Of a stretch of 64,000 bases of DNA, positions 54,195 through 63,941 are shown in pieces. The stretch lies in contig OZ038380.1 of assembly GCA_964036045.1 (NCBI GenBank), positions 186,880,298 through 186,944,297 on the forward strand, written 5' to 3'. Numbering within the stretch: position 1 is the stretch's first letter; each line of letters starts with the position of its first letter. This stretch comes from Eutreptiella sp. 'Long Island Sound 2002' (lineage: Eukaryota > Euglenozoa > Euglenophyceae > Eutreptiales > Eutreptiaceae). The notes beneath the pieces are model-generated. The model saw only the letters and a program-made list of their open reading frames with translations. It was not told the DNA's origin and made no database searches. Position numbers and translations under genes: made by a program.

Positions 54195-56225
54195 ATGTCG
54201 CCCATCACGCTGGACGACAAAGCGCTACGAGGGCTGCGCGACATCATCCGCCAGGAGGTTCAGGCGGCCATGGGAGCGACCTCACAACAGCAGCCAAGTG
54301 CAACGGCTGGAGAGCGAAACACACCCACATCTGCAAAGAGCACCAGCAAAGGTGCAAGCAGATCACAAAACCCCACCCAATCCCAGGGGGCAGCAGGATC
54401 CAAGGCCAAGGCCAGATCACAGTCCCCAGCCCGCCAGTCAACCACTGGTGCAGGGAGCAAAAAGGTGCGAGAAGATCCCAAAGACAAGGAAATTCGAGAG
54501 CTCAAAGACATGATCAAAGAGCTCACCGCCACGATCAAGGAGCTTCGGGCCTCCATTCGACATCCCAAGAAGACGCCAGACAACGAAGATGCAGCGGAGC
54601 CAACACAGCTGGCTCAACGGCCACGCACGTATGCGGACGCAGCGGCCAAGGGGAAATCCTCCTCAGTGCAAAAGTCACAGGAAAGCAGCCAGTCCAGTGC
54701 TTATACGGTAGTCAAATCACGATCTGCTGTCAAAGTACTTGGCAAGCCAAAAGATGTAGGTATGCCAGTGCAACCAACGCATGGAGTAGCTGCGGAGGAA
54801 GCACGAACCTGGCAAGCCTCTGCCCTACTACCACTGCAACTCTGGAAAGAAGCCGAGAACAAACAGCTTGGCCTTCCGGTGCTGAATCCCAACAAACCAC
54901 CAGCCGAATGGAAAGTCTCAGAGAGACCAGGCACCTTCCAAAGGGTGCTCATGCTAGGAGGCACAGCAGACTCATGTGCGGAACTCGCAGACATGGCTTT
55001 CACGTCCCATCCTCAGGTAGAACACATGGCTGCCATCGTCAACGTGCCAAATACAGCCGGAGTCAAAAAGGCAACTGTCGCGGACGCACTACGCCGCATG
55101 AGACTCACGCGCGCCGATCTGGATGTTCAGGGCTGCTTGCTAACCCTGGCAACCCGAATCACGCGGGCCGAGTGGGTCCACTCCGAGGGTCCGCCCAGGC
55201 CCATAGCAGATCAGCAACTATGGATGCAGTGGGAAAGGACCACAATGGAACAAGACGACGAATCGGACCATCAAGAATCAGACACGGCGGAGCATGCCCC
55301 AGTGACCCCCTCGGAGAGGGAAAGTGGCTTCCACAAGATATCCTTGCAGATAGATCCTCTTATGTGCTCGGACTCCGAACTGCCTCCGAACAGAACCAAA
55401 GGCTCTGCACAACGCTGGGTGAGGCAGCAAACGATGGAGTACCTGAAAACGTGCATGCAAGAAATGACACAGGCACCGCCAATGGAGATTTTTCGCCGAG
55501 CAGAACATTACTCAGTCACGATGGAGCTCCCACTGGAGGCTGCCAAAAGGGTGCTCATTGGGTCGGGCAAGCTGCAAGGCATCGAGGCAAGGCCGTGGAT
55601 GTCGAAAGGATCTCCTGGACCTGGACTGGAAGCACGCATTCTCTGGCTGAAAGCCCCCAACATGAAGAGCTCCAGCAACATATGGGAGATCCTTCACACC
55701 CAATACTGGTTTGCCGGTGTGCTGACAGGAGACACTGTCGGCAGATGGGGTGTCCGAATATGGGGAACAGAAGAACCAAGCGAGCAGCAAAGGACAGGTA
55801 TTGCGAACCTGCTTGGAGCAGAGGCCCCCACCAAACGAACACGCATACGGGTGTACGGATACCCGGCCGGTTTCGGCTACGGTACCACGTGGGCTCAAGA
55901 GGAGGCCGCACGTGTCTTTCCCTCAGGCAAGGTCCAAGTTCTTTCCTGCCAACACCTCGTCAGCACGTCCATAACCAAGCCGGTGTTCGACATTACCGCA
56001 ACGGGGGTGCCAACGGAATGGCAGGCGCACAAGCCGGAGTCCACCGACACCAGAGCAAACCCACGAATTTGGAGGCGGTGCGTGTCGCACAAACTCCGAC
56101 CAGCAGCGGAAAGAGTTGGACGCCAAGAGAGGCTACGTCTAGCCACACGGGCAGACGACGACCCAGAGACTACCTCTTTGCAAGACGTCGTGGAGGACAA
56201 CCACGACATGGAGGTAGGACAATAA
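54195..56225 (+). CDS. LINE ORF1 protein
   Basis: 676 residues from an ATG 166 bp into the element. Residues ~20-90 are Ser/Gln/Lys-rich. Residues ~94-120 (DKEIRELKDMIKELTATIKE) form a clear coiled coil with heptad leucines and isoleucines, as in ORF1 proteins that trimerise. Residues ~190-330 and ~380-600 look globular. A segment near 500-560 (ILWLKAPN ... RIRVYGYPAGFG) may be an RNA-binding fold, but I cannot name it. No zinc knuckle is seen. The C-terminus is acidic. An 880-codon frame overlapping it in another register is its shadow. Confidence 0.8.
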   Translation: MSPITLDDKALRGLRDIIRQEVQAAMGATSQQQPSATAGERNTPTSAKSTSKGASRSQNPTQSQGAAGSKAKARSQSPARQSTTGAGSKKVREDPKDKEIRELKDMIKELTATIKELRASIRHPKKTPDNEDAAEPTQLAQRPRTYADAAAKGKSSSVQKSQESSQSSAYTVVKSRSAVKVLGKPKDVGMPVQPTHGVAAEEARTWQASALLPLQLWKEAENKQLGLPVLNPNKPPAEWKVSERPGTFQRVLMLGGTADSCAELADMAFTSHPQVEHMAAIVNVPNTAGVKKATVADALRRMRLTRADLDVQGCLLTLATRITRAEWVHSEGPPRPIADQQLWMQWERTTMEQDDESDHQESDTAEHAPVTPSERESGFHKISLQIDPLMCSDSELPPNRTKGSAQRWVRQQTMEYLKTCMQEMTQAPPMEIFRRAEHYSVTMELPLEAAKRVLIGSGKLQGIEARPWMSKGSPGPGLEARILWLKAPNMKSSSNIWEILHTQYWFAGVLTGDTVGRWGVRIWGTEEPSEQQRTGIANLLGAEAPTKRTRIRVYGYPAGFGYGTTWAQEEAARVFPSGKVQVLSCQHLVSTSITKPVFDITATGVPTEWQAHKPESTDTRANPRIWRRCVSHKLRPAAERVGRQERLRLATRADDDPETTSLQDVVEDNHDMEVGQ

Positions 56226-56776
56226 TGCTGTCCGTTCGGGCAGTGGCATTGCTGCGTCCAAGGGCATGCACGAGTCGGTACAAACAGCCGCCGTGCTACG
56301 CGAGCCGGACACGTCCGCCGCGCGGGAAATCTTCAGGATTCCTCTTGTGCATGCTGTGCCTTCTGCCACGGTGCTCTAACCGTAGACAATGTTGCCATAC
56401 ACCAGCCTTGAGTGCACGCAAGTGCCCCCCCACTGAGCTGACGAGAGAGGACGCAATGAGAACCGCTCGGGCACGCAGCCCTGAAATGATGCTCCCCCTA
56501 CTAGGGCTCTTACCACCCAGGACATGCGATTGCCGCCTGGACTGCCTATTCCTGATGACAGGTACTATGTTTTATTCCATGGGACGGTCGCACAAAAGGC
56601 GAAGGTCGGACTCCAGCAGCGAGGAAGGTGAACGCCAACATCGAAGGCGGCAGCAGCCGCAACAGCACACCCACATCCATGTCCACGTCCACCAGCCCCA
56701 ACAGCGGCACCCAGATCGGTCGAAACGCCGCAGTGCACACCGAGAATGATGCAGGATTCAAGGCGAAACCAGACGG

Positions 56777-57403
56777 ATGGAAAGCGCGTTGCAAGAGCTC
56801 GATGCCCAACAGGCAACTGAAGTCCAAGCAGCCCGGGAGGAGCAGCAGTCGGCCGCGCAGTACTCTGACAGGGCCCCTCTGATCCCTTTCCAGGCCAACC
56901 TGCCGAGACAAAGGCCACGGACACCCAGCTACGAGCAGGTGATGGCCCGCCCACCTCTACCCAGCTATGATGAGGTAGTGGGGATGACAGCAGACGAGGA
57001 AGAAGCAGAGCATGGCCCCAGCAGGTCCGGACTCGCCAACCCGTACTCCCTGGAGCAGCTGAGGGACATCTCGGCAGCGGTGCAGATGCAACCGGAACGG
57101 CCCACGGTGATCACCGACGTCCTATACAAAACAGGCTCATACATAGCCTTGGCGCTGGAGCCCCATCTTGCGCTGCATCATCGCGATGATTGGGTCAGAG
57201 ACTGGGCCACGGATGTGGACACCAGCTGGGCTTTGACGACGCGCCAGAGCCCGACACGGTCAAGCAAGGGACCCATGCGGCGCCACGAAACTGGAGGCTG
57301 CGGCTGCGGGGAAGGAAACCCCAGGGACTTACTTTCGGCATCAGCTCCAACGCCAAATATGGAGTGTCCCAGTACGCATGGGCCTCGGGCGCGGAATGGC
57401 TGA
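56777..57403 (+). CDS. LINE middle ORF with late-domain-like motifs, frame-broken
   Basis: 208 residues from ATG in this frame. It starts with a short Gln/Glu/Ala-rich helix. It then carries TPSYEQVM and PPLPSYDEVV, motifs of the P/LPxY type that bind WW domains of NEDD4-like ligases and serve as late domains in retroviral Gag. From ~57240 the protein-like signal moves to the next frame (LRLRGRKPQGLTFG, then QPPAYAPRQEF with PPAY at 57475-57486), so the coding region is split by a frameshift. Between ORF1 and ORF2, it may be an extra structural protein. Confidence 0.45.
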   Translation: MESALQELDAQQATEVQAAREEQQSAAQYSDRAPLIPFQANLPRQRPRTPSYEQVMARPPLPSYDEVVGMTADEEEAEHGPSRSGLANPYSLEQLRDISAAVQMQPERPTVITDVLYKTGSYIALALEPHLALHHRDDWVRDWATDVDTSWALTTRQSPTRSSKGPMRRHETGGCGCGEGNPRDLLSASAPTPNMECPSTHGPRARNG

Positions 57404-57513
57404 TCAGCCGCATCCAAGCCCAAACAACAGCAGTGAGGCCGCCGTCACCACCACCGGAGGACGAAGATGCCCAGCCGCCGGCATACGCGCCACGCCAGGA
57501 GTTTGTCGACCAG

Positions 57514-57626
57514 GTATGTGCAGACCTTGCTCGGCAGGTGCCTGAACGTGCGGTCCTCTCAGCAAGCGCTGATACATGCAGATACAGTACCCCCCCGCTC
57601 ACACAAACTTGTCTTCTCACTTCCAG
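57514..57626 (+). other. Candidate 113-bp spliceosomal intron inside the LINE
   Basis: Begins caggtatgtg and ends with a pyrimidine-rich cttctcacttccag. It lies in phase 0 after FVDQ. Removal gives WLDPEWKLQRGYRDGR and a stop, a natural-looking C-terminus. A second possible pair is a gtaagc at ~57891 and ctccag just before the ORF2 ATG (57988). No transcript evidence. Confidence 0.35.
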
Positions 57627-57987
57627 TGGCTCGACCCGGAATGGAAGCTGCAGCGAGGCTACCGAGACGGCAGATGACCGTGACCTGAAAATCCGTCAAG
57701 GCGCACCATCGCTGCGGCCCATGCACACTCTCAACCCTGCCAGTGACGAGCAGGCCAGCATAGCTAAGACGGAGAGCTCCGCTAACCACCCAGCTAAGCC
57801 GTGCGCGAGATGGGAACGCCCGCCGCGTCACAGTGCCGAGAGACGGTCTGTGATGGCGAGAGCCGCCAGACTATTATGGACGAGTCGGGTAAGCCCGCCG
57901 TCCTCAGCAGCGGTGCCTGATGCACACCGCAATGCCAGTATTCACTGTCACTGTTACCTTAGAGCTTCTCTTCCTGACCCCTCCAGC

Positions 57988-58542
57988 ATGCCTAACCGCC
58001 TGGCCTGCCTTGTTCCTTTTCGCCCCCTGCTCCTGCTCCTGGATCAGTCAGATCAGAATCCCACCCCAACGCAGTCGGCCCACAACTTGGCACAGCTGGT
58101 GCCACCTGACCAGTGGGCCGCGCTGCATGTGCGCGCACACACACGCGCACACTCGCATCCACACTGGAAGCGTGACCAGATCCTACGCTGTGGTGACGTG
58201 CACCCCAACCCAGGACCCACCTCTCTGGCACTCATCAACGTGACGGCCTTGCGAGCACACCACCATGAAGTGCTGGATTTGCAAGAGGACATCGTAGCAC
58301 TCACGGAAACACGGCTCACGCAAGGGGCCCAGAATGCAATGGCCTTCATGGCAAGACAGAAGGGGTGGCAACCCTTTTGGGGAGCCCCCCTACTATCCAA
58401 GACAGGTGGCATTTGGGGAGCTGCCCCAGGAGGGGCGGCCCTTCTGGTACGGGAAAAGTGGCCGGCAAAGCAAGCTCAGCGGGACCCGGGATGCACACTA
58501 AGTGAGGAACTGTGGAATTCAGGTGGCTGCACGTCATCGTGA
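57988..58542 (+). CDS. LINE ORF2, N-terminal part with 2A-like motif and endonuclease start
   Basis: Likely ORF2 start: the first ATG of the frame that leads into recognisable ORF2 sequence. It carries GDVHPNPGP (58192-58218), close to the 2A consensus D-x-E-x-N-P-G-P but with His for Glu. Then comes the first half of an AP-like endonuclease: ALINVTALRAHHHE, DIVALTETRLT (catalytic Glu) and PGGAALLVREKW. The frame stops at 58542 in the middle of the domain, and the remainder continues in the frame that opens at 58506. Confidence 0.75.
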   Translation: MPNRLACLVPFRPLLLLLDQSDQNPTPTQSAHNLAQLVPPDQWAALHVRAHTRAHSHPHWKRDQILRCGDVHPNPGPTSLALINVTALRAHHHEVLDLQEDIVALTETRLTQGAQNAMAFMARQKGWQPFWGAPLLSKTGGIWGAAPGGAALLVREKWPAKQAQRDPGCTLSEELWNSGGCTSS

Positions 58543-61500
58543 CCCCAGCGGATGGTAAACGCCCCCTAAACGTGATTGTGGTGTATGGGATCCCAGGAGA
58601 CCACAAGCTAAATGGCAAGCTATGGGAGGCAGTGCTGACCCAAGTTGCAAAGCTGGGAAACTCCCCCTTTCTGATAGCCACGGATGCCAATGTCCAACTA
58701 GATCACTATCGCTGCATGCCCAACCTCATGATGACGGAGCTGCTGTCGGGGCGCATTGTGGATGTCGACCTCTTACATGCATGGACCACGGGACAGGACT
58801 GCCAGTGCTCGTACCACAATGGCTCCATCAAACAGAAACCAACCAGAATTGATGGTGTTTTGGCAGATGCCAAGACGGCCAATGCCATCATGAAAGTCTT
58901 GCCAACCGAAAGATGTCCCGTGCCTGGACACAAGCCGGTCACCTTCACCTTCAATTTCAAGCAGTCTGCCCAGCGGGTTCTGAAGTTTGTGCGGTTACCA
59001 CCCATGATACCAGCCCACCTGCAGAAACGCAAGCGGGACCAAATAGTGAAAGACGTCACCGAACCATACGTGGCGATATGGGAGAAAGTCCTAGACAATG
59101 AGGAGTCCACGGCGGATCAACTGTGGGACCTCTGGACATGGCTGGCTGAAGAAACCATGCTGGTCCTGACCATGGCACCGCCACCAGCGGTCAGGACAGG
59201 AATATGCCAACTACCACTGGCTCCCCAAGAGTTGCCGAGAGGACGGGGAACCAAGAAGATGCTCAAGACGGTGGAGCTCACGCCGAAGCGCATGACGTCG
59301 TCAGGACTCCCGTGCGCTGCACCAACTAAGGAGATGTCCGCCCTGCTGAGCGCCCTAGTGCCAGTGATGAAGTGGGCGGCAAGCAGGGAACAAGCCGTGG
59401 TCCCTGTTATGGGCCCCGTACCGCGAGAGGTCCTCAACAATTGGAACGCGATACGCAGGAGAGCCCACCGCATTCTTCAGCTCATCTCCAAAGGGCAATG
59501 TGTAGCAGAGCACCAAGAACTACTGCGCACGGTGATGGAGGCTCCAGAAAGTGCACCCATGACCATCACCGACTTGGTCCGGCTCAGTGATAAGATTAAA
59601 ATGCTGAGTAGGCGGCAACTGGCTCAAGAAGAGAAGAAGAGGCACCAAGATTGGAGAGAATGGATTGAGGAGACCTGGACCACATCACCTGGGAAGGTGT
59701 ACCAATGGATCAAAGAGGACAAGTACACGCCCACGGGCCTGATCCAGAAAGAGGACGGCACCTTGACTGGCAATGTGCCCGTAATGGACCTCGTGATACA
59801 CCAGAAATGGGACCCGATAATGAGGCAGCACGCGGATCCGACGCTGCCGGAGCCGGAAACTGAACCCTTCTGGCGCAAGTTCGGCAAATATGTGGAGCAT
59901 CACCAGATGGAATGTCAGCCCATCACCGCGGAGCGCCTCTGCCGTCAGTTCAAGGACATGAAACGCGGCCGGGCCACAGGTCTAGACGGATGGACTGTTG
60001 TGGACATGCGGAACATGCCATGGCCGCTACTGCACATGCTGGCTCAGCTGTTAAACTGGGTTGAATCCCATGGCGTATGGCCTGAGCAACTTGCCACAGG
60101 GTACATTCCGCTGATCCCCAAAGGCGAGGGCAGTGAGCCGCTACAGCTCAGGCCGCTGTCGGTGCTGTCTGCGATTTATGGCGCCTGGTCCGGTATCCGA
60201 CTCCGTGACTGCCTCATCTGGCAGGAGAAGTGGGTGCACCGTAATGCATTTGCCTTCAGGCCGCAGAAGAGCGCCCTGGACGCAGCAACTCTGCTAGCCG
60301 CCCTCATTGAGCGAGCACACCTACTGAAGCAGGCATTATCTGGAGCTGGCACTGACTATGTGAAGTGTTTTGATTTGATACCACAACAAATCTCCTTCCG
60401 GATGGCACGAGAGCTCGGCCTGGACCCCAAACCGCAGGCGGCATTGGAGGCCATGTATCAACAACTACACAGGGCGTTCAAAATAAACGGGGCGCTGGGC
60501 TCCTTTTTTCACGCCACGAACGGCGTACTGCAAGGGTGCGCCATGAGCGTACTCATGATCAACATGCTCACCACAGTCTGGATGCGTGCCGTGGACGAGC
60601 TGGAAGGAGCTATCTCAGTGACGGTACACAGCCTGCCGCCCATACCGCCCAAGCTGGAAGAGCCCAAGGAGCTGAGATACAGACGTAAACCCTCCCCGTC
60701 CACCGCGGTGTCCCGCCTTCGGCCACCACCTGCCCCGAGCAGGTGCGTTATGAAGACCTTCGGCTCGGGGATTGACCAATTTGAATATTGGGAACACTCC
60801 AACCCCTGCACATGTGGCCATGGACCTCCACCTCCGCCTCAGCAATCGCAGCCGCCACACCCCTCCTCCGAACCTGAGCCCGAACGCGACGGGCTGGTGG
60901 AAGAAGAAATGGCAGCATCGGGGGAGTCCCCGCCCCACAGCCCAGTGAAGCTCAGGGGTGCTCAACCCCAGCCACAAGAGGCGGGCACGATCCAGGTCGG
61001 GTCCATGGGCTACGCGGATGACACGTATCCGCTGCGATCTGAGGGCCAATACATGGCGCCGGTGATGCAGCTCACTGATGAGTGGCTGGCTCTCACCCTG
61101 CAAAAAGTGAACCCCAAGAAGTCACTGTCCATACAAGTACGACAATCCAAGGAAACTGCCCGCAAACACACGGTACTCCAAGGGATCTCACTCCCCCTCC
61201 AAGCTGAATTCCGCTCGTTGGGGGTGGGTATTCGTACCAGCCTGACCAGGGGGACTGGCCCGCTCCTGAAAAAGAGGACATCCAAGGGGATACACCTGCT
61301 GTCCAGAGTGAGGGGTGCACAAGGGGGCTTCAGCCGGCGAACGCACATCATTGCCACTCTGGTACAAGCCGCAGCCCTATGGGGGACCCCGGGGGCGGAG
61401 GTATCCTGGAGGGATTTACAGAGTCTGGAGACGGCAGTGCTCCACAGTTTGTCGAGGCCAGGTAGGGCGAAGGAGATCATCTTTGTGCTGCTAGTACAGG

Positions 61501-63941
61501 GACACCGGGTGTCTCCTCACATGAAAACCACGTATGACAGGGTATGTTGGCTCCTCGTGGTGGCGCGCACGCCAGGCACCCTTCAGGTTGTGGTGCAGTC
61601 GTGCATTGAAGCTCGGCAAGCACAGGTACGACCCACTACATCAGGACCGGTTCAACGAGCCCTCCTGGAGTTGGAGAGCCTTGGCTGGAGGCAGGCGGAT
61701 CATTGGTGGGTCTGGAATGTGCCCGGGGTGCCCGAAGAAATAGACATGACGCTCATAAATGAGGACAAATTCAAGCATATCCTGCGGGACTCCATCAGGC
61801 GGCGGGCCCTGCTCTCGCTGGAAGATCGTCGACCGCGGCAATTTCAAGGCATCTTAGGGGCCCTTGACAGGGAGGCATGTCAAGTCCTTCTATCAGAGGG
61901 CACAGAATTTGATAAGGCGCTGCTGCGGGGCTGGCTCACAGGGGCGTTATGGACGGCTGCCAGGGCGCATGCGAGGGGCCTCAGGGCGACACCGCTATGC
62001 CCATACTGCTCGCGGCAACAAGCAGAAGACGACGAACACATCTTGTGGGCCTGCCCAGCCTGGGGCATACATCGATCCGGTGCCTGGCGCTCGCTTATGA
62101 GAACGGCAAGGGCACTGGGGCTATCAGACCAGATCAGTAGTTGGCCCACGTGCTTACGGATCTGTGGCTTGATGCCGGAACACCTGTCGCACGGCATCCC
62201 CAAAGGTCAGGTGCACGACTTCATGTACGGTTTTCATAGTAGGGTGCTGCAAATTCTGCGGGCGCGGGCACACCGGGAAGATGTGCAGCTCTTTGACCAG
62301 CCTAAGACGAAACAAGGCAGAGGGTACCCATTCTGGCAGTTCATCGGACCGCTACCGCGGCCGGAGCACAGGGAGAAGCTGCGGATTCGCCAACCCACAG
62401 CTCAAGAGTGGCGGTGGGACTCCGACTTTCGTGACGATCCGCTACGATGGGTCAACGAGCTGGTCTGGATACCAGGGAAAGGGCAAGTCTCCTTCATGGA
62501 GCTAGCAATGGACTTTGAGTGCTTCGCGGCGCGCACCCTGCCGGCCTCACCCCAGGCTGTGTATCGGGCGACTGCCCTCCCGCTACCAGAAAGGGCAAGG
62601 GTCCTAAAGCTTGCCCTGGCGACCTTGCAAAAGCTGAGCGTGGCTGGGGCCGTGCTACCAGGTGGTGTACTTACCAAATGCTCCTCCCTAGTCCCACTGG
62701 GGGCCCCCACAGTAGTGGGTGTGTCTGCGAGACCATACTTCACACGGCGCCTGGACATGCTGAAACTTCTACAAAACCTGCAAGAGTACTGTGAGCTGCG
62801 CTGGACGGCTGTGCTACAAGCACCGCCCCCCTCACCGGACACGAGACGGAGAAATGCCCAGCGGGCCAAGGAACGGCGGGAAGCGATGGAGTCCAGCCCC
62901 AGCATCAGGGAGCGCATTCCCAAGCTCAAGTACACGTCGTCTCTGCTGCCTGCTATGCACACCCCCAGGCATCTCACCGGCAGAGGAGGAGGTAAGAAGA
63001 GCACCACTTTGTTTGCGGCTGACTACTTTCCAGCACACCGCAACCCTGGAGCTCCCCCTACGCGGCCCTACCGGTTGCTCCGACCTGCCAAGCAGGCGGC
63101 CCCGCCTCCACCTGATGTAGCTGCAGTGGGCTCGAGTCCACAAGCGGCACTGCCGGCGGGGCGAGCGGCAGCGCCCAGCGATTTGTCTCAGCGCATAGAT
63201 GCGCTAATTCTCCCGGATGCACCTCTAGGATGGGCTCCGCCGTCGCCGTCGCCCCCGGTGCAGATGGAATACACCTCGGAGGAAGGGCCCTCTACCCCGG
63301 AGGTCTTCTCCTCGTCGTCCTCGTGGGAATCTGAGCCCATCAACACCGGGGGAAGCTACCGACGAGCGACAGCGGGGCCCCGAAGCGGCCCAGCGCGGTC
63401 CTCACCGCCACACGCAGTGCCCCGCACACGCGCTCCCAGGGCCCGATCCGTTCACCGGTCAGGGAACCCGGCGCTGAGGAAGTCACGGCGTAGGGCACCA
63501 CCTGCGAGGGTGCCCCGAGGGGTCAAAAGGCGGCAGTCGGTCACAGCACAGCCGGGGAGCCCACGGCGCAAGCGACCCCAGCTACAGCAAGGGGATGCGC
63601 GGTCACACACGGCCCTGGAGGCCCCAGACCGCCACGGGAGCCCAGCCGGAGCCCCCCTCCCCATGTCCAGGCATGCGCTCTCATACCTACAGCTCACAGG
63701 AGCTATCACTCCTGAGCGTGCGTCACGCATAGTGGTGGTAAGCACCCCAGAGGGGCAGCGCACCCCACTACCGACACGCAGCTCGGAGCAGCCTCCACAC
63801 GAAAAGGGACGCGACATCCCCCCGGGGATAGCAAGGATGTTGCAGCAGATCCGGATGCCCCCAGCAAGGCCACAACCGCTACAGCCCCGAAGGGAACCAC
63901 GGCCCAACGAGCGGACTTCACGCACCGCCGTCCTGCCCTGA
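58506..63941 (+). CDS. LINE ORF2: endonuclease C-half, RT, CCHC finger, basic tail
   Basis: About 1810 codons; residue numbers count from 58512. Endonuclease C-half: TDAN (58-60 region), RIDG (112-115), PGHKPV (138-143). RT: Asp615 and Asp621 in TDYVKCFDLIP, Gln674 in NGVLQGCAMS, YADD at 834-837. About 160 residues separate the last two, including a Pro-rich acidic insert (~700-825), far more than in typical LINEs. CCHC finger: Cys1163, Cys1166, His1176, Cys1181. A conserved region follows to ~1470, then a ~330-residue Pro/Arg/Ser tail. No RNase H seen. The stop TGA is at 63939-63941, one base before the target-site duplication. Confidence 0.9.
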   Translation, partial: GTVEFRWLHVIVTPADGKRPLNVIVVYGIPGDHKLNGKLWEAVLTQVAKLGNSPFLIATDANVQLDHYRCMPNLMMTELLSGRIVDVDLLHAWTTGQDCQCSYHNGSIKQKPTRIDGVLADAKTANAIMKVLPTERCPVPGHKPVTFTFNFKQSAQRVLKFVRLPPMIPAHLQKRKRDQIVKDVTEPYVAIWEKVLDNEESTADQLWDLWTWLAEETMLVLTMAPPPAVRTGICQLPLAPQELPRGRGTKKMLKTVELTPKRMTSSGLPCAAPTKEMSALLSALVPVMKWAASREQAVVPVMGPVPREVLNNWNAIRRRAHRILQLISKGQCVAEHQELLRTVMEAPESAPMTITDLVRLSDKIKMLSRRQLAQEEKKRHQDWREWIEETWTTSPGKVYQWIKEDKYTPTGLIQKEDGTLTGNVPVMDLVIHQKWDPIMRQHADPTLPEPETEPFWRKFGKYVEHHQMECQPITAERLCRQFKDMKRGRATGLDGWTVVDMRNMPWPLLHMLAQLLNWVESHGVWPEQLATGYIPLIPKGEGSEPLQLRPLSVLSAIYGAWSGIRLRDCLIWQEKWVHRNAFAFRPQKSALDAATLLAALIERAHLLKQALSGAGTDYVKCFDLIPQQISFRMARELGLDPKPQAALEAMYQQLHRAFKINGALGSFFHATNGVLQGCAMSVLMINMLTTVWMRAVDELEGAISVTVHSLPPIPPKLEEPKELRYRRKPSPSTAVSRLRPPPAPSRCVMKTFGSGIDQFEYWEHSNPCTCGHGPPPPPQQSQPPHPSSEPEPERDGLVEEEMAASGESPPHSPVKLRGAQPQPQEAGTIQVGSMGYADDTYPLRSEGQYMAPVMQLTDEWLALTLQKVNPKKSLSIQVRQSKETARKHTVLQGISLPLQAEFRSLGVGIRTSLTRGTGPLLKKRTSKGIHLLSRVRGAQGGFSRRTHIIATLVQAAALWGTPGAEVSWRDLQSLETAVLHSLSRPGRAKEIIFVLLVQGHRVSPHMKTTYDRVCWLLVVARTPGTLQVVVQSCIEARQAQVRPTTSGPVQRALLELESLGWRQADHWWVWNVPGVPEEIDMTLINEDKFKHILRDSIRRRALLSLEDRRPRQFQGILGALDREACQVLLSEGTEFDKALLRGWLTGALWTAARAHARGLRATPLCPYCSRQQAEDDEHILWACPAWGIHRSGAWRSLMRTARALGLSDQISSWPTCLRICGLMPEHLSHGIPKGQVHDFMYGFHSRVLQILRARAHREDVQLFDQPKTKQGRGYPFWQFIGPLPRPEHREKLRIRQPTAQEWRWDSDFRDDPLRWVNELVWIPGKGQVSFMELAMDFECFAARTLPASPQAVYRATALPLPERARVLKLALATLQKLSVAGAVLPGGVLTKCSSLVPLGAPTVVGVSARPYFTRRLDMLKLLQNLQEYCELRWTAVLQAPPPSPDTRRRNAQRAKERREAMESSPSIRERIPKLKYTSSLLPAMHTPRHLTGRGGGKKSTTLFAADYFPAHRNPGAPPTRPYRLLRPAKQAAPPPPDVAAVGSSPQAALPAGRAAAPSDLSQRIDALILPDAPLGWAPPSPSPPVQMEYTSEEGPSTPEVFSSSSSWESEPINTGGSYRRATAGPRSGPARSSPPHAVPRTRAPRARSVHRSGNPALRKSRRRAPPARVPRGVKRRQSVTAQPGSPRRKRPQLQQGDARSHTALEAPDRHGSPAGAPLPMSRHALSYLQLTGAITPERASRIVVVSTPEGQRTPLPTRSSEQPPHEKGRDIPPGIARMLQQIRMPPARPQPLQPRREPRPNERTSRTAVLP

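Noticed and set aside
54107-56749. 880-residue frame overlapping LINE ORF1
   Set aside because: Composition is that of a shadow frame (Arg, Ser, His and Gly rich). The coiled coil and globular pattern are in the 54195-56225 frame.
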